Origin: Lentinus brumalis
Lineage: Eukaryota; Basidiomycota; Agaricomycetes; Polyporales; Polyporaceae
Direction: 5' to 3'
NCBI GenBank assembly: GCA_001792895.1
Contig: MARA01000009.1
Location: 186,001-250,000 of the forward strand
Length of the DNA: 64,000 bases
This document shows positions 27,916 through 38,590 of this stretch, piece after piece. A program made the translations under genes and the position numbers. The notes beneath the pieces were generated by a model. It searched no databases. It was not told the DNA's origin and saw only the letters and a list, made by a program, of their open reading frames with translations. The first letter of the stretch is position 1. Every line of letters begins with the position of its first letter.

Positions 27916-28496
27916 TACTTACAACCAAACCGCACATATACAGAAACCTGCCACCATGGCGCAGAAACACTGGGATGCGAGCGCGTTCTTATCCTCTCCT
28001 TACACTTCCGACACTACTTGCATCCTCGACCGTCTTGTGTGCATTGGCGCCATTGGGATAGATCGCACGCGCGTCCAAGGTTGCGTGACGGAAGGAGCGC
28101 AGTGAGGGACCGCACGCCAGCCTTCGCAGATGTCCTCACCCATGTTCTGCGTGCGCAGGTGGAGAACCCAAGTTGGCGTCCAACCCTCGTTGAGGAAGCC
28201 CCAGGGACGATGGAGGCTGGAGTCATACAGCATCAACGAAGGAAACATCGAGCACCTTCGAACGTCGTCCTTTGCGCTATTCCTCTGATGCGTAGCGGCA
28301 AAGTTAATCTTTTACCTGTACTGTCCATATTACATGACAATGAAGCTAGCGACACTACGAGTTTACACTCGACAATTCTTGTAACTTTCACGACACAAAG
28401 AGACAAGACGAGACTCGAAGAAACGGGGAGAGCGAGACAGCCAGAGCACCCTTGGGCTCTGAAGAAAAAAAGACGGTCATCTGGGCGACATGCAGG

Positions 28497-29613
28497 TCAG
28501 AAATCACGAGGAGGCGTGAGGGCGCGGTCGCGCGACTCATCGCGATCTTCCATCTTCGTGTCCTCAGGTGGAGGGGGCGTCCTCGCCCGGTCATCCTTGC
28601 CGCTGCGGCGCTCGGGCGTCGGGCTCCGCCTGCGAGGCTCACGCTCAGGGCTCCTGCTGCGCGGCCGCCGCCTGTCATCGCGGTCCTGGACCCGGTCATC
28701 ACGATCCCGCTCGTGGGGGCGGTCGCGCTCACGGTCCCTCTCACGGTCATAGTAGCCCCGGTCGCGGTCGCGGTCGTAGCCCCTGTCCCTTTCGACGCGG
28801 CGGCGGGGGCTCCGCGAACGCTCGCGCTCGCGGCGGGGCCCCGGCGGAGGTGAGCGGCGGTCGAAGCGCCATACTGAGGAGGGAGGATTTTTGGCCCACT
28901 GTGATGGGAACAGAGGACAGATAAGCAGCGGTTTGTGGGTACAGTGGGAAATGATGGGACACCGACCTGGATGCTCAAGCGGGAGCCTTCGAAGTACCGA
29001 CCGTGCCTATAGATGATGAAGAAGCACGATATTAGCATGATTGACCTGGCCCGATTGGGCAAGACAGGGGTGACGTACATGTCGTAGTATGCATCCTCGG
29101 CGTCGCGTTGCGAGCGGAACTCGACGAAGGCGTAACTGCATGGCGAGAGAGGATTGTTGAGCGCGGGTGTTCGGGCGAAACTCGGGGCTAGCGAATCGGA
29201 ACGGGTGCGCGGTCCATCGTGGGCTCGGACTCGGTGCGCGGGCTCGGGCGCGGCTCGACAACGACAACGACGACTCGACGACTTCGACGACACTTGACAC
29301 GACAACGACAGGCACGACGACTCGACTCGAAGCGGGTGGTTTGCGCGAGGCGGGATGGTGGTTCGTCGACGCGACGCGACTGCAATAGAAGGTCGGGCGG
29401 GGATGAAAGAAACACTTACGGGTTGGAGTTGGCATGCGGGTTACGGGGAGCGGGGACATCGCAGCGAATAAGAGGACCAAAGCTGGTGAACACAGGGGGT
29501 GAGCGACACCGAGTGGCGGCAGAAAAGACAGGGACGCACCGTTCAAACTCGTACGCGAGGTCTTTGGCACGCGTGGAGGGGTGGAAGCCACTGACGAAGA
29601 GGATGCGGGGCAT
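28497..29613 (-). CDS. SR-type RNA-binding protein (RRM plus Arg/Asp/Ser-rich tail)
   Basis: Probable pre-mRNA splicing factor acting in the nucleus. Start ATG 29613 gives [24 protein letters not shown] (RNP2-like ILFVSGF); exons then encode [41 protein letters not shown] (RNP1-like YAFVEF) and [13 protein letters not shown], completing one RRM of about 85 residues. [21 protein letters not shown] leads into a tail of RD, RS and ERDR repeats and ends LTPPRDF-stop at 28497-28499. Clear introns follow each RRM exon (for example gtacgtcac...ctatag after YYDM). It resembles S. pombe Srp1 or the SRSF2 class, but which orthologue is uncertain. Divergent from the PPR gene. Confidence 0.88.
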
Positions 29614-29893
29614 GCTGGGCAGTCAGTCGATGCGCACCGTGCGTTTGCGATGAATGACTTTAGACACGGACTCGATGTCGCCGACAGCGAGGACGGGGAC
29701 GTGGACGACGCTGAGCAGAACAAAGTCGGCCCCCGCCCTTTGTGGGTGCCCTCTGATCCCATCACACGCTCCGCCCCAATATCCGCACTCCGCTGTGGCT
29801 GAGCGCGTGCCACGGTCGCGTCGCTCGCTGGCTTCGTCGCGTTGCTCGTCGTCCTCGTCGTCGTGCTCACTGTGGTCGCCAGCTCGCCAATGT
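29614..29893. promoter_or_regulatory. Divergent promoter SR protein / PPR protein
   Basis: 280 bp between start codons. A ccaat box is present at 29776-29780 and gccaatg sits just before the PPR start. The region is very GC-rich with cgtcgtcg runs. Confidence 0.45.
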
Positions 29894-32372
29894 ATGTGGC
29901 GGAGCGCGCTCCGTACTCACCTCCGCGTCCTCCGCCCGCCATCGCGCCAATATGCTCATGACGTCTCGTCCGCTGGCTCTCTCCGCAAGAAAATATTCTT
30001 TGCGACGCCCTCCTCCATCTTCGAGACGTACCGCGAGCATTGCCCTCACCCAGACCTGATACATCTGGAGACCTTGCTCTCGGTCCCCCACTCAAACCCG
30101 GATGAGCAGAGTGCGGCCACGTCGGTGCGTCCTGGACAGCCATTCCACCGCGCTCGTGTCACTCATCGCCCCTTCGTTCACAGACCACAGAAGACCCATG
30201 GGTCTCTATAGTCCAGCAGCCAACTCTAGCATCGGCTCTGGATGGCGTGAACAACGTGCTTGCCCATCATGCCTCCTCGGGCTCCGGCACACGTCTCAGG
30301 CTGCCCACCTATGTCGTTCTCTCCGTCCTCATGAAGGAACCCACCACTCCGGCTGAGGTCTTCGCCGCGTACAGGCTTGCGCAATCCCAGCCCCCTCGCG
30401 ACACCACTGAACTCGGGCCGCTCGTGATGCTCCTCTCTGCGTACTGGCTGGTCAAGCATCGGATGTACGCACCTCTGCGCGGCGTGGTCTTGCGCACCCT
30501 ACAGTACAAGCATGTCCTCCACGCTTATCAGATCACCCTTCTCCTGCGCGTCCTCGGCCAGGCCGACACGAGTCGCGAATTGCAGAAAATGATCTTCATC
30601 CTCCTCGACGTCGCCGTCAAACGCGAACTGGACTTGGGTGTTCGGACCTATCGCGTTCTGCTCGAGAATCCCGCCGCGACCTCAGCAGTCGCAAGGCTCG
30701 TCGAGTATCACATGCGTTCGCGCCGATACGCACCCAACCTCGCGCACACCCGTGCCTTCGTACGCATCTATGGGCGTGCTGGGCGGCGAACGATGGCTGC
30801 CCGCCACTGGCGGCGCATCAGAGCTGCAGAATACCACGGCCCCAAGGCCGAGTACGCCATGAAGCGTAAGCTGCAGTCTCGGATGCTCGAGGACTACATG
30901 CGCTCATTCAAGAACCCGAAGAAGGTGAACCTGTACATCAAATACCTGCTCAAGAGAACCGCGCGCGCGATGGCGGATTCCGAGGCTTCGCGAGGCGTCC
31001 CTCCGCCGACATTACCGCGTCCAGACGGTATCTCGCACCGATTGTGGCTGCAAACTCTCCGAACGACCGCCGAGACCACTTCCGTCTCCGAAGAGGAGCT
31101 CCTTGCAAAGTTCAACGCGGGCAAAGACCATATCGGCAGTCCGCAGAAGACCCTCACCGCACACTTCTTGGTGATCAAGGGGCTGGTGAGGCGGAGGAAG
31201 TACATGGAGGCTGTTCGATTGCTCGAAGACGTCTTGCCCATGCAAGACCAGTTCGACGGGCCGAAGCTGACTATGGCAGTCGAGGCGCTCACGCTGGCAA
31301 ACAAACCCACCGACGCGTTCCGCCTGCTCCTCGAGTTCGTGCGCAAGCAGGCATCTGCTCCTTCTGGAGCCTCCGAACACGCACAAGAAGCGACCGAGTG
31401 GAAGAGCACAGTCTACGCCCCGAGGGGCCCGTTGGTGGATACCCGTGCCATCAACACCTTCATGATATGCCTCTTCCGCGCCCGCCGCCCAGACGTCGTC
31501 TTCTACATCTGGGACACCATGCCGCAAGTCTTCGGCGTCGAGCCCGACACCGCCACCTTCGCCATCCTCCTCAAAGCCGCCCGGTACGCACGCAAGTTCG
31601 AAGGCGCACTCCAGGTCGCCATCGCCGATTTCGGCATGGGCAGGATCCTCCCCAGGGCAAGAGAGGCAGAGCTGAACCCGCAGCGACTGGGGCGCGAGGA
31701 GGCGGTCGCTGGCCTCGAAGCCCTCCTGGCTCCGGGCGAGCGGCGGGTGACGGGCTTCTGGCGCGGGGAACGAGCGGGCGAGGTCGCGCTGCGCGTGGCG
31801 TGGCAGGTGCTCGTCGGGAACTGGCCGGTTCTGGCGACATTTACCGCGCCCTTCCAGGCCATCAGACGCAGCGCAGACGGGCCGGCGGCGTCGCCCATCA
31901 CCGACCTCTTCCACAGCTTCGCTGGGGGCTCCGTCGAGACGCAGGCGGAGATGGACACGGCGCGTGGGTCTGCACTCCCGTACGACGAGGACGGGCGGAC
32001 GTTCTTCAGCATCGTGCCCGACGACACCGCGTTCCGGGCGCTACTCGATCTGCTGGCGGCGGAGGAGCGGGCACACCAGGTCCCGCTGGTGCTGGTGTGG
32101 ATGCGGTACCTGCGGGTGTGGCCGTCGCGGGACACGCTTGCGACGGCGCTCGTGTACTGGGGCGAGGTCGCGCTCGAGGGCCCCTGGGTCCAGCGCGTGC
32201 GGGAGTGGCGTGCGCGCGAGCGGGGGCGGAAGACAGCGAGTACATCCGCGGGGTCAAGTGGGTCACCAGGTGGGTCGGGCGCAAGAACGTGCCCCGCAAG
32301 GACGAGACCTATCGGGCTCTGGCGCGGGTGAGGTGGTTCAGGGACAGTCAGGCCATCGGTCAAGGCGAATAA
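29894..32372 (+). CDS. Mitochondrial PPR-like protein (frame break near 3' end)
   Basis: Start ATG 29894 (MWRSALRTHLRVLRPPSRQYA) is a good mitochondrial presequence: Arg-rich, no acidic residues, RQY cleavage-like site. One intron (gtgcgtcc...ttcacag/ACCACAGAAG) joins ATS to TTEDPWVSIVQQPTLASALDGV. The body is all-helical, with pentatricopeptide-like stretches (AHTRAFVRIYGRAGRRTMAARHWRRI; VIKGLVRRRKYMEAVRLLEDV; PDTATFAILLKAARYARKFEGAL). About 800 residues. Such proteins usually act on organellar RNA; the target is unknown. At the G run 32222-32226 the open frame changes: read literally it ends at 32331 in low-complexity KTASTSAGSSGSPG, whereas the +1-base frame continues EDSEYIRGVKWVTRWVGRKN to a stop at 32372. 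The second looks far more protein-like. Confidence 0.75.
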
Positions 32373-32532
32373 TTGCGCAGGCATCGGTACAGCTTACTCG
32401 CACATGTTTATATACTACCACCATTCATGTCGCTGCACACATGCATAGTCCATGACCAACATTGAGAGAACTTGGATAAGAGACACACTATGAGGATCGG
32501 GGGACATGTGAGGTGGGACATGCTCACCAGCT

Positions 32533-32754
32533 TCATCGCAAACCGAGCCGCTCGTCCTTGGACATCGCCTCCCGCTTCTTCTTCTGCTCCTCGACGTGGT
32601 GGTATGGCTGCGCAGGAGTGCCAGCAGCAGCAGCCTGGGCTGGTACGCCCTGCTGCGCAGCGAGAGTCTCCGCCTTCTGGCGCATGAGCGCGTCGCGGAC
32701 CTGCTGGACGTCGCCGTCCGTCATCTGGATGAGCGTTGGGGGTCTCCGAATCAT
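32533..32754 (-). CDS. CDC26: Anaphase-promoting complex subunit CDC26
   Basis: Single exon of 73 residues. The start MIRRPPTLIQMTDGD matches the diagnostic CDC26/Hcn1 N-terminus (MLRR.PT.I.....D), the part that inserts into the TPR groove of APC6/Cut9 and stabilises it. An Ala/Gln-rich linker follows and the end is MSKDERLGLR, equivalent to the family's ..ERIG.. C-terminal motif. The longer upstream open frame (from 33060) is non-conserved and I reject it as coding. Length agrees with the family (60-90). Divergent from PRA1 by 195 bp and convergent with the PPR gene. Confidence 0.82.
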   Translation of the reverse strand: MIRRPPTLIQMTDGDVQQVRDALMRQKAETLAAQQGVPAQAAAAGTPAQPYHHVEEQKKKREAMSKDERLGLR

Positions 32755-32949
32755 GTCCGGTGCAGAGCTCGCAGCAGGCTGGGCTGCGGTGTGGCGAGCA
32801 GAATGGGGAAGACGTGGAACAATGGCAAGCCGACTGCGGGCGCAGGCGCCCACTGCCCAGGTGCAACGTATGTATGTAAGACACTGCTTGCCCTCCGTCC
32901 TTGCCTCCGCTCCGCTCTCTCCGCTGCACATACTTTTCGCATCTTCACC
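32755..32949. promoter_or_regulatory. Divergent promoter CDC26 / PRA1
   Basis: 195 bp separate the start codons, so this must contain both promoters. No distinct element recognised. Confidence 0.45.
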
Positions 32950-33869
32950 ATGGAGGCCCTTCTCCGCGTCAGCGACACAATCAAGTCCTTCCGGGTCCGT
33001 CGCGCCTCCCCCGCCGCACATCTCCCTCGGACTCACATCTGCGGCTGCTCTAGGAAACACGCTTCAGTGCACTCCGTGCCCCGACAGAGTTCTTTGACTT
33101 CAACCGGGTATCAAGACCCGCAGATCTGAACACCGCAACACATGTGCGCATCTGTTTCGCTCACGTCGTTCGTTCGGTCTTGACCTCTTCCTCTTCCTCC
33201 CTTGCAGCGCATATCATACAACACTCGTTACTTCTCAGGTGCGCAGCGGGCACTGAACCTGTTCCTCGAACCGTTGCTGACAACCACGTGCAGGAAACTA
33301 CGGCCTGATCGTCGCCCTCCTCGCCGTATACGCCCTGTATGCCATACTGCTTGCCATAACACTTCAGAGCCCTAAAAGCCCTCCCCCGCAGCCTCACCAA
33401 CTTCCTCCTCATCTTCGCGGTCCTCTTCCTCGTCGGCGGCTTCGCCGCAATCAACCGCTTCGGTCAGTACCAACCCCCTGCCTCACACGCGCGCTGCACC
33501 AGACTGACATCCGCATCGTCCCCGCTCCTCCCCTCCCTCCCTCCCCAACTCCAACCCGCCCTTCCCCTCACAAACCCCACCCCAACGCCTCTCTGCCCCC
33601 GACCCCCGACCCCCTACTCCCACCTGCTCTCATCGCGCACGACCGACCCCACAGCGCCCGACCCAATCCAAGTCGGCGAACACGTCATCACGCAAAAGTC
33701 CCTCTACACCGGCCTCTTCGTGATCGGCATCCCCATGCTCTGGATCTCCTCCCCCTTCAGCACCTTCTTCTGGCTCGTCGGTGCCTCCGCCGTCCTCATC
33801 CTCGGCCACGCCACCATCATGGAGCCCGGCATCGAGAGCGAGTACGCCCAGGTCCAGGAGACCGTCTGA
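32950..33869 (+). CDS. PRA1-family protein (Rab acceptor, Yip3-like)
   Basis: Small membrane protein of the ER/Golgi that binds prenylated Rab GTPases. Exons fit as MEALLRVSDTIKSFR / ETRFSALRAPTEFFDFNRVSRP / RISYNTRYFSGNYGLIVALLAVYAL / LTNFLLIFAVLFLVGGFAAINRF / APDPIQVGEHVITQKSLYTGLFV, ending ILGHATIMEPGIESEYAQVQETV-stop. The signature REFFDxxRFSRP-type region, NYxxI and paired hydrophobic hairpins (LLAVYAL-LTNFLLIFAVLFLVGGF; GLFVIGIPMLWISSPFSTFFWLVGASAVLIL) are all present. About 175 residues, as usual. Five short introns; the last, about 190 nt (33463-33653), is C-rich and the longest in the gene. Confidence 0.9.
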
Positions 33870-34711
33870 GTCGCCGCCCGCCCGCCCGCAGGAGTAGAGG
33901 TTGAGGTTGAGGTTGAGGTGAGAGGGCACAGACTCGGGGGAGGAAGCGAGGTGCGGTGAGATGAAGGAAGGGAGGAAGGGGTCCTTCGGGACCAGCACGC
34001 TCTTGATTGGCTAGATGTCTTTATTGGTTTGGACGCACCGGCCGTCTCCTAATACTTATTTCGTTCTTTCGTTCTCCCCGTGGAAGGCCTCTCTGCGATT
34101 GCGCCAGGATGCCGATCATGCCTCCTAGGCCTCCGCTTTTCCTGATGTTTAACTCATTGGGACCCAGCGACGACGTAGAGCATGCAATCGCCGAAGGAGC
34201 GGGCCAATTTCTCTCACGAATGTGCTGACTGCTCAGGGACCTCGTGGACTATGTATAGTCTCGACGCTATTGCGATCGAGGACGATGGAAAGCTTTCATT
34301 GTCCCCACAGTTGTAGAATGGGTCCTTCCAGCGCTTCCTAGTCTCACCGTCTCCATCATCTGTCCCGATAGCACGTCTGTTCACAGCTGGACTGGAGAAG
34401 CGAGCCGCATCACAAGTACTGCGCTGTACTGCACAATGTGCGGCAACGACAGGTCCGCCGCGCGCTTGCTGTCCTCCCCCCTCAATATGGCATCGCAACG
34501 ATACGCAACGAGCGCACACGGGTCTGCACACACCGAGCAGGAAGTTGTACTATACAGTCCCGATTTACGAGCACGGGTTGACGGAAGACAACGAATAACA
34601 GCGACACGAAAGCGCATATCCAATAGATACGTACGTACGTAAATGAGCGAGACCAGCAGAAAAGACGGCGAAAACGAGCCACGACTGGGCGGGCAGCCTA
34701 CAGCCTACAGG
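33870..34711. other. Convergent intergenic region with short tandem repeat
   Basis: About 840 bp between the stops of PRA1 (+) and ERT1 (-). A small array gaggttgaggttgaggttga (6-bp unit ggttga) occurs at 33897-33918, and gtacgtacgtacgt-like sequence near 34628-34640. Several open frames on both strands lack family resemblance; no gene called. Confidence 0.5.
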
Positions 34712-37367
34712 CTACAGCAACGGCAGCCACTGTCCTGCAAACACGAAGCAAGCAAGCACCGAACATCAGCACCCGATCCCCAACCGGTCAACCTCGAGAC
34801 GAACGCACCGATAACCAAACTCGGCAGGTCCATGATGTCCCTCCGTATCGAGAAGCAGAACGTGCACGGCACGGGCGCACCGCTCGGCTTCAGCAGCACG
34901 CAATGCGAGTACACCGACTGCGTCGTGTTCTCAAACGCGTGGTTCGCAAAGTTCTCCCAGTACTCCACCACCGACTGGTTCTCGAACAGCTGTGCGGGAG
35001 CGTCGCTGTCAGCCTCTCGTCCAAGACCAAATACGCGCAGCGCACCTCGTAAATATACTTCCTCCGCCCCACGAGCTCCTCGCGCTCCCACCCCGTGAGC
35101 ATGCAGAACTCGGGCCCCACGAGACAGATCTCGCCCGTCCGCCGCCACGCGACCGTCGGCGTGCCCGAGAACGACACCAGCTTGTCCAGCTCGATCAGCG
35201 AGCGCTGGAAACACTTCTCCACGAACACGTCGTCCTCCTCCGTCATCGGCATCTGCAGCGCAATCAACGACGGCCGCACAATCGCGAGCGCGCGCACGAT
35301 GCGCAGGATGTCATTCTTGTCGAACCTGGGGTCGAGCGTGCGTCGGGCGGGATGGATGGAGCCAGGGAATGGATGTCACATGACCAGGGAGGGTTAAGAT
35401 GCACGCAGCACAGCATACACCCACAGCGACACACGCAAACGGAAGGAGGATCGACGGACGAACGCAAAAACGATCAGCATCACGCACACCGCGAACACAA
35501 CGGACGAAGCGACACCCACCTCCGGCTCAGGTGCTTCATCAAAAAGTGGTACCCCTCGGTGTAGTCGTACCCCTTCGTCACGTTGCGATACACGCTCTGC
35601 ACCGCGCTCTCCGCAGTGGGCGTCGACAGCGACGGTGTCCACCCAGCGGAGCGCCCTTGGGTGGGCGAGCTCGGATTTCGTCTTGGGCGGACCAGGAACG
35701 ACTGTGGTGGCGACTGGTACCCGCGCCCCGCGGCACTCGGCTGCGTCGACGTCGATGCCTGCGCAGGACCCTGTGTCTGGTCCGCGGGGAACTCGCCATA
35801 TTGCGATGTACCCGCCTGGCCCGCATCCGGAGGGTAAGGCGGCGCCGGGTACCCTGTGGCCCCGGGCGCGATGTAGCCAGCAGCGACAGGGCCCGATGAC
35901 GAGGCCGGCAGTGTTGTCTCTGAGGGCTGAATCGCGAGCGGCGGCCGTTCGCTGTACCCTGGAGCTCCTGCGGCGTATTCAGGCTGTCCGGGAGCGCTGT
36001 ACTGTGCTGCTGGTTCCGCGGGCCACGATGCGTTGGATAGTCCCGACGGCTGTGCTGGCGTGAAGGAAGGACCTGCTGCCGCCTGCGCCGCATGGGTGGT
36101 TACGGGGGACCCTCCGGAGCCCGAGTCCGGGGAACCGCCGAGGATCGCAGAAAGGATGGAGTACTCGAGGTTAGCTGCTTCGGCGGGGATGCCAAAGGAA
36201 CCTGCCGGGTTGTAGACTGGGTACATCGCGTCGGGCGAGATGTACTGCTGCTGCCCAGGGGCCGGTTCTGGCGGGGGAGGGGGTGGTGCTGCAAACCGGC
36301 GACTGTGAGAACCACGCAGCATGGTGGGACGTGGGGGAAGACGTTACTTACGTTGGCTCGCGGGCTCTACGCTCTTAGAAGAGCCGTCCCCTGACCTCGT
36401 GCGCTTGAGAGCATCTGAGGCGTCTCAGGTGAGGTGTTGAGCGATTAGAACGGTCATGTGAACGTGCCTAGCTCTTCCTCGTCAAGAAGGTACTTGGCTT
36501 TCTTGCGGTGGCCCTCCGTGCAGTTGTCGGCCATACCGCGCTTGATGCACCGCTGACATGGCCGCGCTGGGATAGAACGGAATCAGTGAACAGGACAGAC
36601 GCGAGCAAGGCCAGTGTACGATTGTCCCCTCATACGACGATTTCATGACACGAGCTCGGGTCGTACGTGAACGTCGCTATCGGGATCACAGCCATTGAAG
36701 CCGTGAGACCGCTGGGTATCCAGCGCCCGTCCAAGCCAGACAAAGGTCGGTAGCCAAGTCACAACACAAGCTGTACGTCTCCGACTTCTGAAACGAAACG
36801 GCGCCTGACCGCTGCAGAACTGGAAGGATAGAGCGGGGGAACATGACCGTCGCATCGACCTACCTTGGCCGGCTATCTTGTTACGACTCAGCGCGGCGAG
36901 CGTGAGCCATGCGGCGGAGACTCAGAGTCAGGTCTCGAGGGAGTGCGGTCAGACATGACGCCATCACGGGCTCGCTCGAATTTTGGGCAACGCATACTGA
37001 GCGGTGATGCTAAAGAGGCCGCGCGTACACGGGAATCTCGAATGGCAAGAGTGAAGGACTCACAGTCATCGCAAGTGAGGTGGGCCTTTTGGCAGTGGAA
37101 GCAGGCGCGATTCGCCTTTTTCTTCTTGGGGCCGTCGCGCGTGCGCGGGGAGTCGCCGTTGTCGCCGGAATCAGCGGTGCGTTTGCGCTTCGGCGGGGGC
37201 TTTTTCTTGGGGTCGTTGGCGGAGGAGGAGGGTATGGGTGTATTGTTCTCGGAGTTTGAGGAGGAGGAGGGGAGGGAGGGATGGTGTGTGACCGGAGGTA
37301 GAGCGTGCATAGGCGGGGCGGGGGCTGGAGCGATTGCAGGGAGGTCCATGGACGACGAGGGCTGCAT
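34712..37367 (-). CDS. ERT1: Transcription activator of gluconeogenesis ERT1/AcuK (Zn2Cys6 + PAS)
   Basis: Nuclear regulator of gluconeogenic/ethanol-response genes. The first in-frame ATG is 37367 ([10 protein letters not shown]). A Pro-rich stretch and basic segment [10 protein letters not shown] precede the zinc cluster [17 protein letters not shown], split by a 497-nt intron (36567-37063) from [28 protein letters not shown]: six Cys in order, as in ERT1/Acu[21 protein letters not shown] joins a Pro/Gly/Ser-rich middle, then [38 protein letters not shown] and a PAS fold ([40 protein letters not shown]). The C-terminus [16 protein letters not shown] continues QWLPLL-stop only if a 74-nt terminal intron (34735-34808) is removed, which matches the family end. 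One intron (36415-36467) appears to use a GC donor. About 570 residues. Confidence 0.92.
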
Positions 37368-37619
37368 GGCGGCGGTAAAGAGGGAGCCCAGAGCGAAGCA
37401 GCTAGCGGACACGGGCGGGCGACATCCAGGAAGTGTTCAGGAAACGGACTCGGGCTGCACCTCGCGCTTCGGCGCTTCCCCGGCTGCTCGTCGCCTGCTA
37501 TTTCGGGCAGCAGACGCGCGTACACGTAATCTGCGCGGACTCATTGGCTGTTACGTCACGCGTTTTCCGCGTCACGCCTCCGCTTCGATCGGCCCGCAAC
37601 GGCTTGCCTCCGTACTCGC
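37368..37619. promoter_or_regulatory. Divergent promoter ERT1 / MTQ1 with CRE-like site
   Basis: 252 bp between start codons. ttacgtca at 37551-37558 is a perfect 8-bp half-palindromic ATF/CREB-type element (TTACGTCA), and attgg at 37543-37547 is an inverted CCAAT core 4 bp away. Close pairing of CCAAT and CRE-like boxes is a plausible control region. Which gene they serve is unknown; they lie nearer MTQ1. Confidence 0.5.
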
Positions 37620-38590
37620 ATGCCCGTCGTCCGCACCCTGCTCTCCCAGCTCTCACGCGCAATTGGCCGCCAGTCCGCGCTGTCCGAGCTCAGATGGATG
37701 CAACAAGCCCTCAGCAATCCACCGCCTGGAATAAGCCCTGCATGTCGGTCTCTAGATGAGATGGTCGCCCGCAGAGTGCGCGGCGAGCCGCTGCAATACA
37801 TCCTAGGTGAGTGCACTCAGAGAATGCATGCAAATGTGTCCAACAACCTTCCCGCGCAGGTTCCCAACCATTTGGTCCCCTCGACCTCGCCGTGCGTCCA
37901 CCCGTGCTCATCCCGCGTCCGGAGACCGAGGACTGGACTCTCCGCCTCGCAGACTCCCTCACACCCTCCCCGGCCACTCCGTTCAGAACCCTCGACCTCT
38001 GCACGGGCACCGGCTGCATCCCCCTCCTTCTCTGCCACCTCTGGCCGCCCGGCTCCACGCACGCGACAGCCATCGACATCTCGCCCGACGCCATACAGCT
38101 CGCAACACAGAACGCCGCCCGCTGCGGGATCACCACACACGCAGACGCCTCGACACAGCCCGAGAATACCTTCACGCCAATCCTCGCAGACCTCATGCAC
38201 CCCGACTTCGCAAATCAAGCCCGCCTCGAGCCGCCCTACGACCTCATCACCTCCAACCCCCCGTACATCCCCCAGGCCGAGTACGACGCCCTCCCCGCCT
38301 CCGTGAAAGACCACGAAGACATCCGCGCGCTTCTCGGCGACACCCCCTCCCCTCACGCGAGTGACGTGCCGGCACGAGACCGCGCGAAGGGCCTCACCTT
38401 CTACCACCGCATCGCAGCACTCGTGGGCGAGCACGGTCTTCTCCGGGCTGGGGGGACGCTCGCGCTCGAGGTCGGTCAAGGGCAGGCTCCCGAAGTCGCC
38501 GCGATCGTACAGGCGAAGGCTGGCGTGGACAAGATCGATGTCTGGAAGGATCCCTGGGGAAAGGAACGCGTCGTCGTCGCCCGTCGATAA
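37620..38590 (+). CDS. MTQ1: HemK/PrmC-type N5-glutamine methyltransferase (mitochondrial MTQ1)
   Basis: Methylates the GGQ glutamine of peptide release factors; MTQ1 is the mitochondrial enzyme in yeast. Two exons (37620-37806, 37860-38590) give 305 residues. N-terminal helical domain RQSALSELRWMQQAL ... RRVRGEPLQYILG, then PFGPLDLAVRPPVLIPRPETE (the HemK substrate loop), SAM-binding motif I LDLCTGTGCIPLLL, AIDISPDAI and the catalytic NPPY in DLITSNPPYIPQAEYD. It ends TLALEVGQGQAPEV ... WGKERVVVARR. Length and all motifs match. The presequence is only weakly positive (MPVVRTLLSQLSRAIGRQ), so mitochondrial location is inferred from subfamily. Confidence 0.92.

Larger units (their letters stand above)
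27416..28496. other. Repeat-rich intergenic region
   Basis: About 1.1 kb between the coiled-coil gene (+) and the SR-type gene (-). It contains a pyrimidine-rich 66-bp direct repeat and a minisatellite (both listed separately). A 49-codon open frame from ATG 27956 has no family resemblance and I do not call it a gene. Confidence 0.5.

Noticed and set aside
27956..28105. 49-codon frame starting MAQKHWDASAF next to the minisatellite
   Set aside because: Too short, no family, no supporting context.
28500..28853. Plus-strand open frame opposite the SR-protein tail
   Set aside because: Antisense of Arg/Asp codons; Ala/Pro/Val-rich product without domain.
32755..33060. N-terminal extension of CDC26 to 175 residues
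   Set aside because: Extension is not conserved in type, overlaps the PRA1 first exon in antisense, and CDC26 normally starts at the MxRRxPT motif.
33897..33918. ggttga short tandem array as telomere-like sequence
   Set aside because: Unit differs from the fungal telomere repeat ttaggg and there are only about three units; simple repeat in a 3' UTR.
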